Assembly: GCA_030063045.1 (NCBI GenBank)
Contig: JAQSEB010000004.1
Span: 2,914,001-2,978,000 of the forward strand
DNA length: 64,000 bases
Direction of reading: 5' to 3'
Source of the DNA: Pratylenchus scribneri
Lineage: Eukaryota > Nematoda > Chromadorea > Rhabditida > Pratylenchidae
Shown: positions 61,701 to 64,000 of the stretch, piece by piece
Numbering within the stretch: the first letter of the stretch is position 1
How the letters are laid out: every line of letters begins with the position of its first letter
Translations under genes and position numbers: made by a program
Notes under the pieces: generated by a model
What the model was told of the DNA's origin: nothing
What the model saw: only the letters and a program-made list of their open reading frames with translations
Database searches by the model: none

Positions 61701-62005
61701 CCTTCGTTCATGCCTTTCACCGTTTCGCATTCAAAACCGGCAGGACATTGGCCATCGCAGGGGAAAATGCGTTCCTCCCCTTCCAAAAGTGGACCTTTGC
61801 CATCGGCACAAAGGAATGCCGCAGGCTGAACGCCTGATTCATTGTAGTGGATTGTTGAATTTTCGCCGGAAGAATCAGCCAAAATTTGTGCAAAATGGGC
61901 GAGTAAAATGGCTAAAGTATTTTTTGGATTGATGAATTAATTAATTCCCATTTGAATACCGAAAATTGCCGAATAAGTTGAGAATTTATTAAACAAATTC
62001 GGCAT
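55772..62005 (-). CDS. Secreted lustrin/Kunitz-domain protein, exon interrupted by a hAT element
   Basis: Nine exons: 62005-61960, 61911-61665, 61004-60815, 60385-60262, 60220-58492 (with the transposon), 57426-57046, 56531-56260, 55906-55772, joined in phase. Without the transposon and one target copy the frame is 537 aa. Residues 1-31 are a signal peptide (YSAIFAILLAHFAQILA). A Cys-rich lustrin-like module follows (CDGQCPAGFECE..GGICCPN), then an acidic linker. Kunitz-like domain 1 is CRRQRLELFC, RWYAKEGRCYTYPWGYCPG, REECELLC, with all six Cys. Kunitz-like domain 2 is CEKVSPYRAMC, RWYQRGQACFAYPYGYYH, ERECLALC, lacking one Cys. Neither has the usual GPC(R/K) reactive loop, so protease inhibition is doubtful; an extracellular matrix or cuticle role is possible. 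Eight coding blocks are listed because the fifth counts as one. Confidence 0.85.
56790..57020. repeat. Interspersed repeat family F3, Kunitz intron copy
   Basis: GGTTCAAACCGTTTAATACCC and TGCATCTTGACCAGCTCTATAC match the family consensus words. Confidence 0.65.
57545..58410 (+). repeat. Satellite B array 2
   Basis: About 20 copies of the 37-38 bp monomer (AAAATCAGAATTAAAACTTT..CCGGAACAACCGGAAGAC) in the intron separating the two halves of Kunitz domain 1. Most copies carry GGAAGAC, where array 1 has GGAAAC, so the arrays have homogenised separately. The end (58280-58410) turns into a 30-bp variant, GGAATGAAAATCAGAAAAATTCTTTCC-like. Confidence 0.95.
58645..60146 (-). mobile_element. hAT transposon, 1.5 kb, internally deleted
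   Basis: Ends are perfect 11-bp inverted repeats, CAGGGGTGTTG and CAACACCCCTG, flanked by an exact 8-bp duplication ATTCCCAC at 58637-58644 and 60147-60154. Subterminal regions are rich in CGAGACGAGAATT-type repeats in opposite orientations. These features define a hAT element. It retains only part of a transposase gene, so it is probably non-autonomous. It sits inside a coding exon of the Kunitz gene. Confidence 0.92.
58990..59885 (-). pseudogene. hAT transposase, N-terminal part only
   Basis: Minus-strand pieces encode a BED-type zinc finger (CKNC..TTTLIKHLKKH), a linker with KRLFSQSVQGT, then the hAT core start (EPFSVVENVGFQRLIHNLQPKY, IPSRFYFTQKMLPKIY) and VSITTDAWSSRDG. The rest of the RNase H-like domain and the C-terminal dimerisation domain are missing. 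The pieces are separated by intron-like gaps (near 59458 and 59210), consistent with a spliced transposase truncated by internal deletion. Confidence 0.75.
61340..61560. repeat. Interspersed repeat family F3, inverted copy
   Basis: GATAGAGCTGGTCAAGACGC and GGTTTAAACCTATTTTAG-type words are the complement of the family sequence. It lies in a Kunitz-gene intron, downstream of a poly(C) run at 61129-61145. Confidence 0.65.
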
Positions 62006-63130
62006 TTTTTAAAAGAATGTAATCTGAAAATTACAATTCAATGATTATCAGTCAGGAACGGCAAAAAATGAAAGTGAAAATAGCAAAATTTGTAAATTCC
62101 ATAAAGCATGAGATTGGATTTAGCGGTTGACTTTGACTTTTATCCGCATTAATTTTCACACGGCGCCCTTTATGCCCAAAAAGCAGTCGATCAAGGGATG
62201 GAATTATTAGCTTTGTAATTTGTTGCCCTTCTCCATTTTTTTCATCTATTAAAACAATACGGAACAAGGTAGGGAGAGTGAAAGGTGTGAGAAGAATTAA
62301 AGGAATTTGCGCGAAAATGGGAGGATGCCGCCCGTCCGACCGTTGATTCTTCCATTAATAAGCTCATCCATCAAAGCAAGAGCAAAATCCGGCAAATCCG
62401 GAGAGCAAACGAAAGTGAGAAAGGTGCGAAAGGAGGAGATTAAGGCAAGAACCTGCTCACTTATTAGATTAATACAGCCTTTGAGGTTAAGCAGGAATCG
62501 TCTTGAGTGGATGGATGGACGGGAGACGGGACGGCAAAAAATAGCTTCATCTAAAATAAAATTGCCCTTGACCATTATAAATGATTGGATTTATTAATTT
62601 TTTCGGTAATACTGCAAGGTGCCATCACAAACAAACCGATAAACCGGCATTTTTAAGCCGAAATGATAAATTTGGATACTGTGTAGGATATTCAATTTTT
62701 TATTTTATTGATTTAGATATTATGTCTGAAAAAATGAGAGATAGCAATAAACAAAGAGAGGCGAGACAACTAGAAAAGGCTGGCTCTGGCTTGGCTTTTC
62801 TCGTCGTTAAATTGAATAGCTTGATCTTTCTTCTTTCAGCGATCATCGCCCATTCAGTGAATTGATCTAGTTATTTGATTTTTATCCGTGATATCAAAAA
62901 TTCACCATCCTCATTTTATCTTTTAGAATTTTATTAAATTATAATTGAGGAGACTAAATCAATCAAGCATACTTTGTTTCAAGCAAAACCATTTTTCTAG
63001 CTCAATCAAAATCCAATTTTGTTCCAATTTCCAAGCTAAAATTAATATTTTGTTTCAGCAGATTAAATTACATTTACATTACAATCAAAAAAATTTGATT
63101 TGAAATCTATTCTAAAAATTTGAATAAAAA
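62006..63130. promoter_or_regulatory. Divergent region between the Kunitz gene and dynein heavy chain
   Basis: About 1.1 kb between divergent start codons. No repeats of the families above and no supported exon. Promoters of both genes are expected here. No specific motif is called. Confidence 0.35.
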
Positions 63131-64000
63131 ATGGCGACTGCTGATCAATCGGCAGGCGACACATCATTGACAAGCGACTTTGACCCAAACTCTTCGATTA
63201 AACAAGAAGCTGATGATTCTACCGAATTCCAAGACCCGAAAGAATATGTGGAAAATCTCCAACTTGAACTGTGCAAATGGATTGATGGACTGCGAAAAGC
63301 AAAACGTTCTGGCACCGGCGACCTGAAATTGACTTCACTGGAAAAATCACTGAATGAAGTTCAAGTGCATTTGCGACATCTCAAACAAAATGTTGACATC
63401 CCCGAAGTGCATTTGGAAATAAATCCGCACATCAAACAAATTGTAGAATTGGCCAGAGCCGAGGGAAAGAAGCCAAATGCAGGCATGCTTTTACCAATTA
63501 TAAAAATCAATAAAACCTTAACTTTTAGCTGATCTCGGTGATCTCATCCAGGACTCGGAATTTCTGAACAGTCTTCAAAATGGCGTGAACCGTTGGATTG
63601 AATCGATCCGAAAAGTCACCCGAATGGATCGCGACCCATCTTCCGGCACTGCTCTCCAAGAGGCCACATTCTGGATGAACATTGAACGAGCACTGACCCG
63701 AATCCAAGAGATGCGAGAATCGGATGAAGTTGTTGTGACTTTGGAAGCACTCAAAGCCGGGAAGCGATTTCATGCCACCGTTTCATTTGACTCAGACACA
63801 GGTTTTGATTTACTTAAATCCATTCGTATTGACATTTTGATAACATTTAGGCTTGAAGGAAATGCTGGCCACCGCACAAGATTACAACCAACTGATGAAA
63901 GACATTCCTCTGAACGATTTGTTGGCTGCCACCAATTTGGATGAAGTCCGCACAGCAATTGCAAACATTTGTGGCAGCCTGAAAAAGATCCGAAATACCA
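63131..64000 (+). CDS. Cytoplasmic dynein 1 heavy chain, N-terminus (runs off the window)
   Basis: Exons 63131-63482, 63529-63801 and 63851 to the window end, in phase. The protein begins [20 protein letters not shown] and continues with tail (DHC_N1) sequence typical of dynein 1: [94 protein letters not shown] and [20 protein letters not shown]. The N-terminal tail dimerises and binds intermediate and light-intermediate chains; the AAA motor lies beyond the window. Intron 1 starts with GC (AAATGCAG|GCATGC). In the paralogous fragment at 5712 the same donor is GT. The start is chosen at the ATG with AAAA before it and the expected family N-terminal length. Confidence 0.93.

Overview
This is a eukaryotic, AT-rich window from a nematode, most likely a tylenchid plant parasite of the cyst/reniform type. 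The nematode assignment rests on gene content: a catalytically degenerate WAGO-clade Argonaute, a DMSR-type peptide receptor, a lipl-type lipase and nematode-style Kunitz proteins. It also rests on short introns with TTTTAG/TTTCAG acceptors. GC-AG introns (three seen) are known to be common in cyst nematodes. The genus is inference. Exon models were built by hand from splice sites and checked for phase; eight complete models have a total length divisible by three.

Layout. 0.3-5.9 kb (minus): two degenerate gene fragments, the last two exons of a coiled-coil gene and an internally deleted dynein heavy-chain copy. Their fuller paralogues lie on the plus strand at 7.3-10.2 kb and at 63.1 kb to the window end. 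A small Cys-rich membrane gene (2.1-3.1 kb) sits between them. 6.2-10.2 kb: divergent pair of an SREK1IP1-like splicing-factor partner (minus) and the coiled-coil gene (plus). 10.7-11.3 kb: LC8-type dynein light chain with an apparent frameshift. 13.1-19.2 kb: complete secreted acid lipase. 19.4 kb: solitary 5S rRNA gene. 19.8-27.0 kb: complete SART1/Snu66 tri-snRNP protein. 27.8-33.9 kb: WAGO-type Argonaute. 35.1-35.8 kb: SKP1. 35.8-47.6 kb: repeat-rich DNA with no supported gene. 47.6-55.05 kb: complete 512-aa DMSR-like GPCR. 55.8-62.0 kb: secreted lustrin/Kunitz protein split by a hAT transposon in a coding exon. 63.1 kb to end: N-terminus of cytoplasmic dynein heavy chain.

Repeats dominate the rest. 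Satellite A (29 bp) has three arrays and satellite B (37 bp) has two; they share a core box. There are several foldback (MITE-like) families, two hAT elements with exact 8-bp target duplications, tRNA-derived repeats, and a nearly identical 708-bp tandem duplication that makes up almost all of one SART1 intron.

Functional links: SART1 and the SREK1IP1-like protein are splicing factors, and two genes plus one fragment concern dynein. No operon is evident. The strongest leads are the hAT insertion inside an otherwise intact coding exon, the Argonaute with a Gly/Asn-rich block inside PIWI and a broken last donor site, and the duplicated unit forming an intron.
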